Of a DNA stretch of 28,722 nucleotides, positions 15,912-24,600 are shown piece after piece. The notes beneath the pieces were generated by a model that saw nothing but the letters and a program-made list of their open reading frames with translations, made no database searches and was not told where the DNA came from. The DNA is from a virus. The position numbers and the translations under genes were made by a program. The stretch covers positions 1 to 28,722 of the IMG/VR virus record IMGVR_UViG_3300037279_000315. One strand, written 5' to 3'. Positions within the stretch are counted from its first letter, which is position 1. Each line of letters begins with the position of its first letter.

Positions 15912-16214
15912 ATGGGTCGTCCAAAAAAACAACCGTTATCAGAAATGCAGAAAATGGCTAAGAAAATTGGTACAGATGGAGAGGATGTTCTCCGAGAACT
16001 AGAAGGTATGTCTGTACCTGAAATCAATAAACGTATTGCGCAAGCAAATCAGGCTATCTCAGAAACCAAAGAGGAGTTGGAAGCTAACGATAAATATACG
16101 GCAGCAAAGAATGATGTTAAACTCCTCAGTTCTGGATTCCGTGAAGTAAAGGCTCGCCAGAACGCAATTATCGGTGTTGCAGTGAAACTTCGCCAAGAAA
16201 AAGGCGAGTCTTAA
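15912..16214 (+). CDS. Conserved-looking small helical phage protein of unknown function
   Basis: 100 residues. After a basic start (MGRPKKQP) it is almost entirely helical: VLRELEGMSVPEINKRIAQA (26-45), then a charged heptad-like stretch and LSSGFREVKARQNAIIGVAV (72-91). This outline resembles small coiled-coil proteins of large phages encoded near recombination genes; I cannot name the family. The GRPKK segment could contact DNA like an AT-hook. AAGGAAA lies before the ATG. It precedes a tiny membrane-protein ORF and the RuvC-like gene. Confidence 0.65.
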   Translation: MGRPKKQPLSEMQKMAKKIGTDGEDVLRELEGMSVPEINKRIAQANQAISETKEELEANDKYTAAKNDVKLLSSGFREVKARQNAIIGVAVKLRQEKGES

Positions 16215-16355
16215 TTGGCTAAGATGAAAGAATGGACTAAGATCAGGCTCATGTATGTTCTTAGTCCAGTAATTTTTGTTGGAATTATAGCCTATGGAGC
16301 TATTCTCGACATTAGCGACCAAATTTCGACTAAATTGCGTAGGTTTAAGAAATAG
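16215..16355 (+). CDS. Tiny single-span membrane protein
   Basis: 46 codons from TTG 16215 (or 43 from ATG 16224). The protein reads MKEWTKIRLMYVLSPVIFVG, then IIAYGAILDISDQI and a basic end KLRRFKK. One hydrophobic segment (VLSPVIFVGIIAYGAIL) is flanked by lysines and arginines on both sides. AAGGCGAG at 16201-16208 lies 6 nt before the TTG, supporting that start. It fills the otherwise empty 144 nt between the previous gene and the RuvC-like gene and ends 3 nt before the latter's ATG. Function unknown; small membrane proteins in phages may act on the envelope, but nothing here shows it. Confidence 0.5.
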   Translation: MAKMKEWTKIRLMYVLSPVIFVGIIAYGAILDISDQISTKLRRFKK

Positions 16356-16358
16356 GAT

Positions 16359-17024
16359 ATGGATACCAAACGAATACTTAGTATTGATCTCAGCACAAAA
16401 ACAGGTTGGGCTTCAGTAATAAGTTCGGATGTGGGTATTGAATTGGAAGGTTACGGTATGATTCCCCAAATTCCACAACCGAATGGTCCTTATCCATCAT
16501 GTTTTATTGATTGGGCCTATTTGGTATTTAATGGTATAGAAGGACTTATAGAGAAATTTAGACCTGATATGCTTGCCATAGAAGAAACTGTGGCGGGATC
16601 AAAAGCAGTATATAGCCAAAAGATTTTAGAATATTCTCATTTTTTACTTGCTAAATACATAAAAGAGAATAATATAGAATCTATATACTTACTAACGGGC
16701 GCTTGGAGAAGTGAAGTTGGCTGCAAAATGACCAAAGAAGAATCTAAACATAATAAGGAAGTTAGGGCCTATAAGACTAAACATGGCACCAAGTTAGCTC
16801 GTGATATAAACGGTAAGATTGTTGGTAAGTTAACCAAGAAGCATATCAATATTAGGAGAGCAAATGAAGTGTTCGGTTCTTTTTTGAGAGAGCCTCTTAG
16901 AAAAAAGAATGAAGATGAAGCCGACGCACTTTTACTAGCGTTCGCACTACATCTTAGAAGACTTAATAAAAATAAGTCTGAAGAAGTGACCATAGAAGAA
17001 CTTTTAGAGAAAGATAAGTTATGA
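16359..17024 (+). CDS. RuvC-like Holliday junction resolvase
   Basis: 221 residues with the RuvC/RNase H-fold acidic residues in order: D10 in ILSIDLSTKTGWA, E75 in MLAIEET, and D186/D189 in KNEDEADALLLA. Family role: two-metal cleavage of four-way DNA junctions made during recombination or packaging. It is longer than E. coli RuvC (173), with a basic insertion about 120-165 (KMTKEESKHNKEVRAYKTKH and on) that may bind DNA. The gene ends in an ATGA overlap with the next ORF. Together with the UvsW-, SbcC- and SbcD-like genes it completes a recombination-dependent replication set. Confidence 0.82.
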   Translation: MDTKRILSIDLSTKTGWASVISSDVGIELEGYGMIPQIPQPNGPYPSCFIDWAYLVFNGIEGLIEKFRPDMLAIEETVAGSKAVYSQKILEYSHFLLAKYIKENNIESIYLLTGAWRSEVGCKMTKEESKHNKEVRAYKTKHGTKLARDINGKIVGKLTKKHINIRRANEVFGSFLREPLRKKNEDEADALLLAFALHLRRLNKNKSEEVTIEELLEKDKL

Positions 17025-17893
17025 GTGGATTTTGGGAAAAAACGATTAATACGGAATCAAATATAAGAGCCTACGAATCTATCGCGCCAGAACCTTTGGT
17101 GTTAGACGAAGAAGCTGTATCTGAAATTCAAGAAGAACACTTTGACGTATATGAGGAAGAGGAAGATGACATTTCTGTAGTCATGGCAGATGCAAATCTT
17201 CGCCTTGAGATGGGTCGTCTATATCAAATGATTCTTGAAAATGATATTTTTGCCCAAACGAACGCTGATCCTCGTGCGATTAAAAACGTACAAAGAGAGA
17301 TTCGTCGTCTGGTTAGAGAGAAACTGGAAATCATGCTAGGTATTCGCCAAGATCAACCTACGCAACAACAAACCATTGTTTCGTCGCCATTTAACGATAT
17401 GGAAGTTAGCGCCTTAAAAATGCTTGCTTCTAAGATCACAAAGGGAGCCACTGAAGAAGTTGAATATAGTCGAAATACCCCAGTACCAGTTCCACAACCT
17501 AAAAAGAACGGTATTACCGCAATTAGCGGTGAACTTAGACCACAGACTACTCCTGTACTAAAAGCACCTGAGCGACGCCCAGTAACCAAAAGTTCTTCGC
17601 AAACTCCTGCTAAAAGACCAGAGCCTAAAAAAGGTGAACCAATTATTAAGTCCGCAATATCAAATCCAGAAGGAGATTCGCTATTAAAAAAACCAATTAA
17701 CGAAATGACCCCGGAAGAATTAGTGGAATATGATAAACAAGCGCTTGAGAGACGGTCAAAAAACAAAGCCGCCTTACCTTCAAATCTTGTTCCTCATCCT
17801 TCACCCCAAGAATTAGAACTTAGATATATGGCCCATGCTGACCAATTTAGTGCGGTAGCAAACACCATAAATTTAATTTCTGGTAATAAATAA
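17021..17893 (+). CDS. Unknown protein with acidic N-terminus and Pro-rich linker
   Basis: 290 residues, not recognised. Residues 28-52 are highly acidic (including EEEEDDIS), then a helical core runs about 54-108 (ANLRLEMGRLYQMILENDIF and on). Residues about 150-225 are a low-complexity basic Pro/Lys/Ser linker, and a final helical part (230-290) follows. This layout of folded ends joined by a disordered linker suggests a scaffold or adaptor; no catalytic motif is visible. ATGA overlap with the RuvC-like gene implies coupled translation. Confidence 0.65.
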   Translation: MSGFWEKTINTESNIRAYESIAPEPLVLDEEAVSEIQEEHFDVYEEEEDDISVVMADANLRLEMGRLYQMILENDIFAQTNADPRAIKNVQREIRRLVREKLEIMLGIRQDQPTQQQTIVSSPFNDMEVSALKMLASKITKGATEEVEYSRNTPVPVPQPKKNGITAISGELRPQTTPVLKAPERRPVTKSSSQTPAKRPEPKKGEPIIKSAISNPEGDSLLKKPINEMTPEELVEYDKQALERRSKNKAALPSNLVPHPSPQELELRYMAHADQFSAVANTINLISGNK

Positions 17894-17924
17894 GTAGATA
17901 AATAAAAACAAGGAGAAAAATAAA

Positions 17925-18704
17925 ATGTCAGATAACAAAGATACACGAACTGCTGGTCAAAAAATTGAAGATCTTGAACGAGTGGTGTCAATGCTATATC
18001 AATCCGTAGGATCTCTAGATGGGGCCGTTAAATCCCTATTAGGAACCCAAAGGGATATGGTTTTGGTACGGGATGCTTTACGCCTACTAAACAAAAAAAC
18101 CGAAGCAATTATTCAGACAGCAAAAGAAGAGTCTGGAATTTCTGCCTCTAATGTATCGGCCCTAGTAATTCAAATGAATGTTGAGGATTTAAAAACTCAA
18201 GTCCAAGAATATATCAGCCGAGGAAATTTAACTCCAGCAGATGAAGTGTCTGCCACAAGTTACTTGGTTTGCGAAGAGCAAAATCTAGATGGAACAATTG
18301 CGAATCCACGAATTCAATTCCGTTTAGATTCTCAAGATGCGGATACCCAAGCTACCTTGACTGGTAAGAAAGTTGGAGATACAGTTTCTTTTGGTGAAGG
18401 AAAGTATAGCGCTAAGATTCTTGAAATCTACACTTTGGTAGACAATCCAGGTGCTGCTCAAAATGCTCCCGCTCCCGCTGCAGAGACTCAGGCCCCTACA
18501 GATCAAGCAAGTAGCGATACTTCTGCCCAATCAGCAGCGCCAGCCGATGAGACTCCTGCTCCAACCCAAACTCCTCAAGCAGCAACACCTGCAGCCCCAG
18601 CACAAAACAGTCTTCCACAAGAAACTCCGGTAGCTTTTGGATTAAGTTTTCATGGACAACCCGAAGCCGAACTATCTGCTCCGAGCACTCCAGGTCAGAA
18701 TTAA
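17925..18704 (+). CDS. Coiled-coil protein with possible GreA/FKBP-like domain and Ala/Pro-rich tail
   Basis: 259 residues. Residues about 12-66 are helical (IEDLERVVSMLYQSVGSLDG and on). Residues about 105-172 are strand-rich and include ATLTGKKVGDTVSFGEGKYS-A-KILEIY (143-169). That segment resembles the G-K-x-x-G-D-x-V...I-x-x-I motif of GreA/GreB C-terminal or FKBP-type domains. If real, this could be an RNA polymerase-binding or folding factor; the match is short and unproven. Residues 174-232 are an Ala/Pro/Thr/Gln low-complexity tail like that of the ssDNA-binding protein at 27350, followed by a short ending with FGLSFHG. AAGGAG precedes the ATG. A strong hairpin follows the stop. Confidence 0.6.
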   Translation: MSDNKDTRTAGQKIEDLERVVSMLYQSVGSLDGAVKSLLGTQRDMVLVRDALRLLNKKTEAIIQTAKEESGISASNVSALVIQMNVEDLKTQVQEYISRGNLTPADEVSATSYLVCEEQNLDGTIANPRIQFRLDSQDADTQATLTGKKVGDTVSFGEGKYSAKILEIYTLVDNPGAAQNAPAPAAETQAPTDQASSDTSAQSAAPADETPAPTQTPQAATPAAPAQNSLPQETPVAFGLSFHGQPEAELSAPSTPGQN

Positions 18705-18725
18705 TCTGACTCCTACAACACAAAT

Positions 18726-18760
18726 AATAAGGGTAAAACATGGACGGTTTTACCCTTATT
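18726..18760 (+). terminator. Perfect 14-bp stem-loop, probable terminator or mRNA 3' end
   Basis: AATAAGGGTAAAAC (18726-18739) and GTTTTACCCTTATT (18747-18760) are exact reverse complements around a 7-nt loop. It sits between the stop at 18704 and the ATG at 18776. The stem is AT-rich and the following T-run is broken (TTATTTAAG), so it may be a weak terminator or an RNA-stabilising hairpin rather than an efficient stop. Confidence 0.6.
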
Positions 18761-18775
18761 TAAGAAGGCTAAATC

Positions 18776-19600
18776 ATGAAAAAAGACGGACCAAAAATTT
18801 TAATATTTGATATTGAGACCGCGCCAATGTTGGCCTATGTTTGGAGTATTTGGGATCAAAATGTTGGTCTGAATCAAATTAAACAGGATTGGCATCTTCT
18901 TAGTTGGTCAGCAAAATGGCTGCAGTCCGAAGACCGAAAACGACTTTATGGTCCCCATTCCAAAATAATGTACATGGACCAATCTAAAGAAAAAGTTCTA
19001 ACTAACGATAAGAAAATATTAGAGGGCATTTGGAAACTTCTTGATGAAGCAGATATTGTCATTACCCAAAATGGGGTTAAATTTGACAGTAAAAAATTAA
19101 ATGCACGGTTCGTTCTTAATGGAATGCAACCTCCAAGTTCTTATAAACATATAGACACTTTTCAAATAGCTAAGAGATATTTTGGTTTTACTAGTAACAA
19201 ACTAGAATATATGTCGGATAAACTTTGCGTTAAATACAAAAAACAAACAAAACGTAAATATTCAGGCTTTGAACTATGGAAAGAATGCTTATCTGGGAAC
19301 AAAGATGCCTGGAGAGAAATGCAAAAATACAATAAATACGATGTCTTATCCTTGGAAGAACTGTATCATAAGTTAATTCCATGGGATAATTCAATTAATT
19401 TCGATATTTACAGAGAAGACCATGAAATTACCTGTAAGTGTGGTAGCAAAGAATTCCAAAGAAATGGGTACTTTTATACTGCAACTGCCAAATACCAACG
19501 ATTTAAGTGCTCTAAGTGCGGGTCTGAAACCAGAAGTCGTAAGAATTTGCTTTCAAAAGAAAAAAACGAAACTATTAGAGCTAAAACTATTAGAACTTAA
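18776..19600 (+). CDS. RNase H-fold 3'-5' exonuclease fused to a zinc ribbon
   Basis: 274 residues. The N-terminal domain has exonuclease acidic motifs: FDIET (D12, E14), NGVKFDSKKL with D104, D127, and YNKYDVLSLEEL with D189, a DEDD-type arrangement like YprB-type or DnaQ-related nucleases. Residues 220-248 form a zinc ribbon, C220-x-C222...C245-x2-C248, in a segment resembling the zinc ribbons of transposases and transcription factors, followed by a basic tail (TRSRKNLLSKEKNE). Likely a DNA or RNA exonuclease with its own nucleic-acid-binding module. It is separate from the DnaQ-like protein at 20271, so the phage encodes two exonucleases of this fold. AGAAGG precedes the ATG, just after the hairpin. 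Confidence 0.72.
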   Translation: MKKDGPKILIFDIETAPMLAYVWSIWDQNVGLNQIKQDWHLLSWSAKWLQSEDRKRLYGPHSKIMYMDQSKEKVLTNDKKILEGIWKLLDEADIVITQNGVKFDSKKLNARFVLNGMQPPSSYKHIDTFQIAKRYFGFTSNKLEYMSDKLCVKYKKQTKRKYSGFELWKECLSGNKDAWREMQKYNKYDVLSLEELYHKLIPWDNSINFDIYREDHEITCKCGSKEFQRNGYFYTATAKYQRFKCSKCGSETRSRKNLLSKEKNETIRAKTIRT

Positions 19601-19607
19601 CTTTTCA

Positions 19608-19616
19608 TGATATAAT
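19608..19616 (+). promoter_or_regulatory. Extended -10 promoter (TGATATAAT)
   Basis: A perfect extended -10 element, TG-A-TATAAT, at 19608-19616, inside CATGATATAATC. No good -35 is seen at 16-18 nt. Transcription would begin near 19623, leaving a leader of about 17 nt with AGGA (19629-19632) before the GTG at 19640. Confidence 0.55.
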
Positions 19617-19639
19617 CTGTCTAAGGATAGGACGATTTC

Positions 19640-20029
19640 GTGAATAAAGCCGAAGAACTTGACAAATTAGATAAAGAAATAAAAACTGCTGAAACAAGCC
19701 AGAAGTCTATTCAGACCAATATTGATCAGTTATCCAAAGAAATCAATATATTAAATAAACAAAAAATAGAATTAGAACAAAATCTAGAATTCCATAAAAG
19801 AGTTGGTGTAATTCCGCTTGCTCATGAGTACGGGAAATCTAAGAGAGAATTAACCAAAGTCACAAATCGTCTTAACCTTATTACGAGTGACCATAGTAAA
19901 TCCGTCCAAGGTCTTGATCGTGTTAAGGAAATCATAGTAAAATTTAGAAGGGACTACATGAGACTATTAAACTCAAATGAGGATAATGTCGTGCGAGCCA
20001 TTTTTGGAGTTAAACGTGGAAAGAAGTGA
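19640..20029 (+). CDS. Unknown coiled-coil protein
   Basis: 129 residues, not recognised. The first 55 residues are a heptad-rich coiled coil (LDKLDKEIKT...IDQLSKEINILNKQKIELEQ), then a short break around VGVIPLAHEYG and another helical, basic half ending in VKRGKK. No metal or catalytic motif. GTG start supported by AGGA 7 nt upstream and a strong extended -10 promoter. The stop is 1 nt before the next ATG. Confidence 0.65.
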   Translation: MNKAEELDKLDKEIKTAETSQKSIQTNIDQLSKEINILNKQKIELEQNLEFHKRVGVIPLAHEYGKSKRELTKVTNRLNLITSDHSKSVQGLDRVKEIIVKFRRDYMRLLNSNEDNVVRAIFGVKRGKK

Positions 20030-20030
20030 A

Positions 20031-20231
20031 ATGGAAAAAAAAGTAAGAGAAGAAGATGATTTCATCCATTCTCCAAAGTTCGGGAATAGCATCAAAAGAT
20101 TTTTAGCAAAAATGGAAAATCCACCAGAAAATACAACCATTGGGCGACTCCTTTTACTTTCAGAAGAAGAAGTCGAAAAACTATACCAGGAATCAGTTGT
20201 AATCCTTCGAGAAAAAATGCTTAATAAATAG
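20031..20231 (+). CDS. Unknown small charged protein
   Basis: 66 residues from ATG 20031, not recognised. Acidic and basic residues alternate; a helix runs near the end (LSEEEVEKLYQESVVILREK). Earlier in-frame starts (back to 19977) lie inside the previous gene and lack a ribosome site, whereas GGAAAGAAG precedes 20031. No metal-binding or membrane features. Its stop (20229-20231) falls 3 nt before the -35 box of the exonuclease promoter. Confidence 0.6.
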   Translation: MEKKVREEDDFIHSPKFGNSIKRFLAKMENPPENTTIGRLLLLSEEEVEKLYQESVVILREKMLNK

Positions 20232-20234
20232 ATA

Positions 20235-20262
20235 TTGACTTTAAGCCAAAATACCATATACT
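20235..20262 (+). promoter_or_regulatory. Sigma-70-like promoter, apparently leaderless, for the DEDDh exonuclease
   Basis: TTGACT (20235-20240), 16-nt spacer, TATACT (20257-20262). The ATG at 20271 is 8 nt downstream of the -10, at or next to the expected transcription start, and has no Shine-Dalgarno. The spacer shares TTTAA-N2-CAAAATA-like sequence with the promoter at 25286. Confidence 0.6.
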
Positions 20263-20270
20263 ATTATGGT

Positions 20271-20906
20271 ATGTCAAATTACCTCTGTTGCATGGATAGT
20301 GAAACTGGCGGCCTAAATCCCAAAGAAGCAGATATCCTAACTCTGTTCATGGCCTTAACTGATGAAAATCTTAAGGTCATAGCTGAATTAGATCTAAAAC
20401 TTAAACCCAATGATAGAAATCCCACAGCAGATGAGGGCGCTTTAAAGGTCAATAAAATTGATATTAAGGCCCATCTAAACGATCCCAATACGATAACATA
20501 TAAAGAAGCAAAAACTAAAATTATTGATTTTGTCACGCCATTCCTTAAAAAAACTGGTCGTCATAGTAATTTGATTGTGCTCGGCCAGAATGTGGCTTTT
20601 GATTTGGATTTTATTTGGGAACATATCATTCCAAAAAATGAATGGAACGGCCTTTTTAGTTACAATGTAGAAGACACAAAGACAGCATCGTTATTCTTGA
20701 AAAGATGTGGATGGTTGCCCTCGGATATCGGTACTCTTAAGAGTTTGGTAGAATTCTTTGGAATCGCAAAGCGTGAAGCCCATGAAGCTAAGGGCGACGT
20801 ACATATGACAATCGATGTTTACAAGGCAATGATTTCTCTTATGGAAAGCAAAAAAGATAGCGGTGGCCAAACGCAAGATCTAATCAGTCTTCTGGAGGCA
20901 GAATGA
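20271..20906 (+). CDS. DnaQ-like DEDDh 3'-5' exonuclease (probable proofreading subunit)
   Basis: 211 residues with the complete DEDDh set: D9 and E11 in MDSETGG, D111/D113 in GQNVAFDLDF, and H171 with D176 in HEAKGDVHMT. In bacterial polymerase III this fold removes misincorporated bases next to the alpha subunit. The DnaE-type polymerase lies two genes downstream, so proofreading for it is the likely role. In-frame codons upstream to a TTG at 20235 overlap the promoter and encode nothing recognisable, so ATG 20271 is chosen. The stop overlaps the next ATG (ATGA, 20903-20906). The C-terminal tail SKKDSGGQTQDLISLLEAE could hold a clamp- or polymerase-binding peptide; this is speculative. Confidence 0.85.
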   Translation: MSNYLCCMDSETGGLNPKEADILTLFMALTDENLKVIAELDLKLKPNDRNPTADEGALKVNKIDIKAHLNDPNTITYKEAKTKIIDFVTPFLKKTGRHSNLIVLGQNVAFDLDFIWEHIIPKNEWNGLFSYNVEDTKTASLFLKRCGWLPSDIGTLKSLVEFFGIAKREAHEAKGDVHMTIDVYKAMISLMESKKDSGGQTQDLISLLEAE

Positions 20907-21466
20907 ACATCAAAGTAACGCGCTCACAAACTGAAACCTACAAGGTCTATATTGACAATCGTTGGCAGGCAACCATCATGATCGAAGATTCTTCTGGACT
21001 TCTTTCGATTCAATCGGAATATGGGCATTTTAGTCACTACTGGGGAACCGGTGGAAGATCAGCCGGAAACACTTTTAAACAGGAACTATTACGCTTTGGA
21101 CTAGATTACGTACAAAATAAACTCAGTTACAATGACGATTTAGGTCATTGGTTTAATTTCGACGAAACAGTAAAAAGAATTAGACAAGACATTCTTGAGA
21201 AACGTAGAGAACGTAGAATTGAATCTCCAGATGCTAGAGTCTTGTGGTATGAAGCAGACAATCTTGAGGAATGCAAGACTTCATCGGAATTTGCCCATCA
21301 ATTGTTTGCTAAATATAGCCTTATGACAGAGCTGTATGATGGAGACTATCTTGCTATCCCTATTATTACAGAAACACACCCAAGACTTAGGAAATTCATG
21401 GAAGTGGTTTACCCAATTTTTAAAGCAGAACTTGCTAAAGAAGAAGCGTGTTTGGAGACAGTATGA
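20903..21466 (+). CDS. Conserved-looking phage protein of unknown function
   Basis: 187 residues. The N-terminal 80 residues are strand-rich and contain EYGHFSHYWGTGGRSAGNTFKQEL (39-62) and a YVQNKL helix. I recall similar Y-W-G-x-x-G segments in small proteins of many large phages, but no function. The C-terminal half is helical and charged (VKRIRQDILEKRRERR). It lies between the exonuclease and the polymerase gene and is joined on both sides by ATGA overlaps, so it is translated with the replication genes. Family not named. Confidence 0.65.
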   Translation: MNIKVTRSQTETYKVYIDNRWQATIMIEDSSGLLSIQSEYGHFSHYWGTGGRSAGNTFKQELLRFGLDYVQNKLSYNDDLGHWFNFDETVKRIRQDILEKRRERRIESPDARVLWYEADNLEECKTSSEFAHQLFAKYSLMTELYDGDYLAIPIITETHPRLRKFMEVVYPIFKAELAKEEACLETV

Positions 21467-21678
21467 AAATATGGTTTGATTATTGTAGCATGGAACATTT
21501 CCATGATGATTTTTACAACATAAAACTTGGTATTGGTTGGTATCGTCACGCCAAAACACACAAATGGTGGGGTTTTACGGTAGAATTTTATTTCTTTAAG
21601 TGGGTTGTATTCGTAAACTACGTAAGTAATTGGAATGAATATGACAAGAAAGTCAATTATAGAAAATACAAAAAATGA
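21463..21678 (+). CDS. Unknown small aromatic-rich protein
   Basis: 71 residues from ATG 21463, not recognised. Very rich in Trp, Tyr, Phe and Lys: MKIWFDYCSMEHFHDDF, a strand-like WWGFTVEFYFFKWVVFVNYV (34-53), and a basic end. The hydrophobic stretch is too rich in aromatics and too charged at its edges to be a clear membrane span. The start overlaps the previous stop and the stop overlaps the polymerase start, both as ATGA, a tight coupling that supports it being real. Confidence 0.6.
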   Translation: MKIWFDYCSMEHFHDDFYNIKLGIGWYRHAKTHKWWGFTVEFYFFKWVVFVNYVSNWNEYDKKVNYRKYKK

Positions 21679-24600
21679 CATTACTGATATCGCCTCACAC
21701 GCATTGCGAGTCTAAACTTACTGGATCACCGCTACCCTCAATGATTAAAAGGGCAGTAGATCTTGGTCGAACCCATTTTTCCTATACAGATTTGGGTCAT
21801 CTATCAAGTTGTCTCAAAGCTTATGGGCAGGCCAAGGCCGCAAATTTAAAATTTGCTGCAGGTATAGAATTCTTTTTTAAGGATTCTTCTTGTCCGATTG
21901 TTGTGGGTACTAAAGCCGATCGATGTAAGTATTTTAATGCATCTATTTTTGCAAAGAATCAAGATGCCTATCAAGAAATCGTAAGAGTTGTTTCCTCAAA
22001 TGATATGCCCAAAATCAAGATCAGAGATGAATTGGAATCTCTTTGGTCTTGGAAGGATCTTGAGCGCCTAAGTAAATCTGATACCCTCCTTGTCCTAGGC
22101 GGCCCTCATTGTATGGTTGGTAAAGCGATGCTTGCCGATACTCCTGAATTGGCAGAAAAGATCCTATTAAAGATCCATAGTCTTTTCCAAGATCGACTAT
22201 CTATGTCCCTAACCTGCGAACCATGGGAAAAGAAGTATGCGACAGTCATAAAAATCAAATACAAAGATGGAACTTCTGACTCACTTCTTTCCTCGGATCT
22301 GGTTACCACCAATAAGGCCAGAAAAATTAAGGCTAGCGATTTAACTAATAGAAGTGGGCACTTTTTGGTTAAGTCGAAAGTGGTTGGAAATACATTTCAT
22401 CAAGTAGATAAAGAAATTGCGGAAGTGACGGAACATAGAGGATTCCTTCCCCTTCCAGTAGATGTTACTTCAACTATCAATAAGTTTTTCGTGGAAATGC
22501 ACAAGAAGCACGGCATTAAATTGCTTGCTTCGGACTACGCTTTTTATTCAGAAAAAGAAGACCACATTGTTCAGACCATGGTTCTTGAGGGCGAAAATAA
22601 ACTAAAAGCTAATCTGCACATGAAATCTGCGCAGGAAATCCAAGAATATTTAACCCATAAACTTGGCCTAACAGAAGAAGAGTCTACTAAAATTATCGGA
22701 AATAATAACGAATGGGCAAAAAATTTTGATAATTTCGAACTAAAATACAAATGGCGGCTTGCTGATGCAGGGGAAAACCCACTACAACAATGCTTAGAAA
22801 TTATTAAGAAAAAAGGATTAATGAGATGGAAAGACACTATTTGGGTTGGCAGGCTAAAAGAAGAGATTGAAGTTCTGGCCAAGAACGGTATCTTCGATTT
22901 ATCCCCCTATTTCCTTCCTATTCACGATGTAATCAACCATTATGAAGAGAATGGTAGGTTGCCAGGTCCAGGACGAGGAAGCGCTGCTGGGAGCCTTGTA
23001 GCCTATCTAATGGGCGTCACCAAAGTAAATCCTTTTACCTACGACCTTAGCTTTAACAGGTTTTATTCAATGGATCGGATTAAAGCTCTTAAACTCGCCG
23101 ATATTGACTCAGATTTGGAATCCAGAGATCTTTTGGTGGGAGAAGATGGAAAAAGCGGATACCTTTACAAGAGATGGGGAAATAAGGCTGCCCAGATCAG
23201 TACCAGAACTAAGATTAGACTTAAATCTGCTATTAAAGACACTAACAGATACATTAATGGGTCTGTCGAGAAATCCATTGAAGTATTTGCAAAATCTCTT
23301 CCAGATGCAGACCAAGGTATCACAGATGAGCAGTTCATTTTTGGTATGGAAGATGACGATGGAAATCATATTGATGGGTTAATCGAAACTTCAGAGCCAC
23401 TTCAGAAATATGCAAATGATAGACCTAAAGAGTGGGCGATCGTTAGGCAAGCACTTGGTATTACAAGAGCATTCTCACGTCATGCCTGCGCCTTTGTTAT
23501 TGCTGATAAGCCTATCTCAGAGATCGTACCCATTAAAGATGGTAATGTGGTTCAATACGAGGCAACTGCAGCAGAAACGGCTGGACTAATTAAGTACGAC
23601 TTCTTGGTCATTAGTCAGTTGAAGGATATTAGGGTTTGCTTAGATCTGATCAATAAAAAGAATAAAGAAAAGCATAAGACCGGTTACTTCACGAATAATG
23701 GGGTTTTGACCTATATCTGGGATTTACCTACTGACCAAAAGACATATGAAAGCGTGTGGGGAGGCAGTACAGAATCATGCTGGCAAATTAACACGAACTC
23801 AATGATCCCTTTTGTTAAGGGCATAAAACCTACAAGTATTGAAGATTTATCGATTATTCTATCCCTAGTTCGTCCAGGCCCTCTCGATTATATTGACAAA
23901 GAAACAGGGCGTAGTATGGCCGAAGAATATGTTCATAGACGCGATGGTGGTGAATATAAAGACGTTGAGATTCTAAAAGAATTGATTCCTGAAACCCATT
24001 CGGTTCTAGTCTACCAAGAACAGGTTACTAAAATCGCAAAGCAACTTGCCGGATTTTCTGGATCGGCTGCCGAAAACTTACGAGAAGCCATTGGTAAGAA
24101 AAAACGCGCAACTATCTTAAAAATTAAGCCCGATTTTATTGCTGGATGCTTAAAGTCCAATAAAATTACGGAAGAAGAAGCTCAAATATTATGGGATCGT
24201 ATCGTAACCTTTGGTCGGTATGCATTCAATAAATCTCATGGTGTTTCATACGCATTCGTTACATACGCCTGTATCTTTCTGAAACACAATTACTCATTAG
24301 AATGGTGGGCCGCAGTTCTTACTAATGCAAAAGAAAAAGAGATTTCCGGTAAGTTGTGGCCATATGTTAAGCACTTGGTTGCGGCTCCAGACATCAATCT
24401 TTCAACAGATGAAATGGAAATCGATTATGCTAATGGGAAAATTAGAGCTAAACTTGGCGTCATTAAAGGTATGGCCGCCGCTACGATTGATCCAATTGTT
24501 GCTGGGAGACCGTATAAAGACATAGAAGATTTTGTAAACAAAGAAGTCGCCGGAGATGCGGTAACAAGAAAACTCATCCATGTAGGAGTATTAGACTCAT

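Noticed and set aside
17353-17766. Minus-strand ORF of 137 codons opposite the Pro-rich linker protein
   Set aside because: Low-complexity shadow of the repetitive plus-strand gene; the neighbouring operon is continuous on the plus strand.
18738-18763. Seven-codon ORF (MDGFTLI) inside the hairpin as a leader peptide
   Set aside because: No ribosome site, no run of regulatory codons and no amino acid synthesis gene downstream; more simply part of the palindrome.
20235-20270. Upstream TTG start for the DEDDh exonuclease
   Set aside because: These codons coincide with the -35/-10 boxes and the added residues do not extend the nuclease fold.
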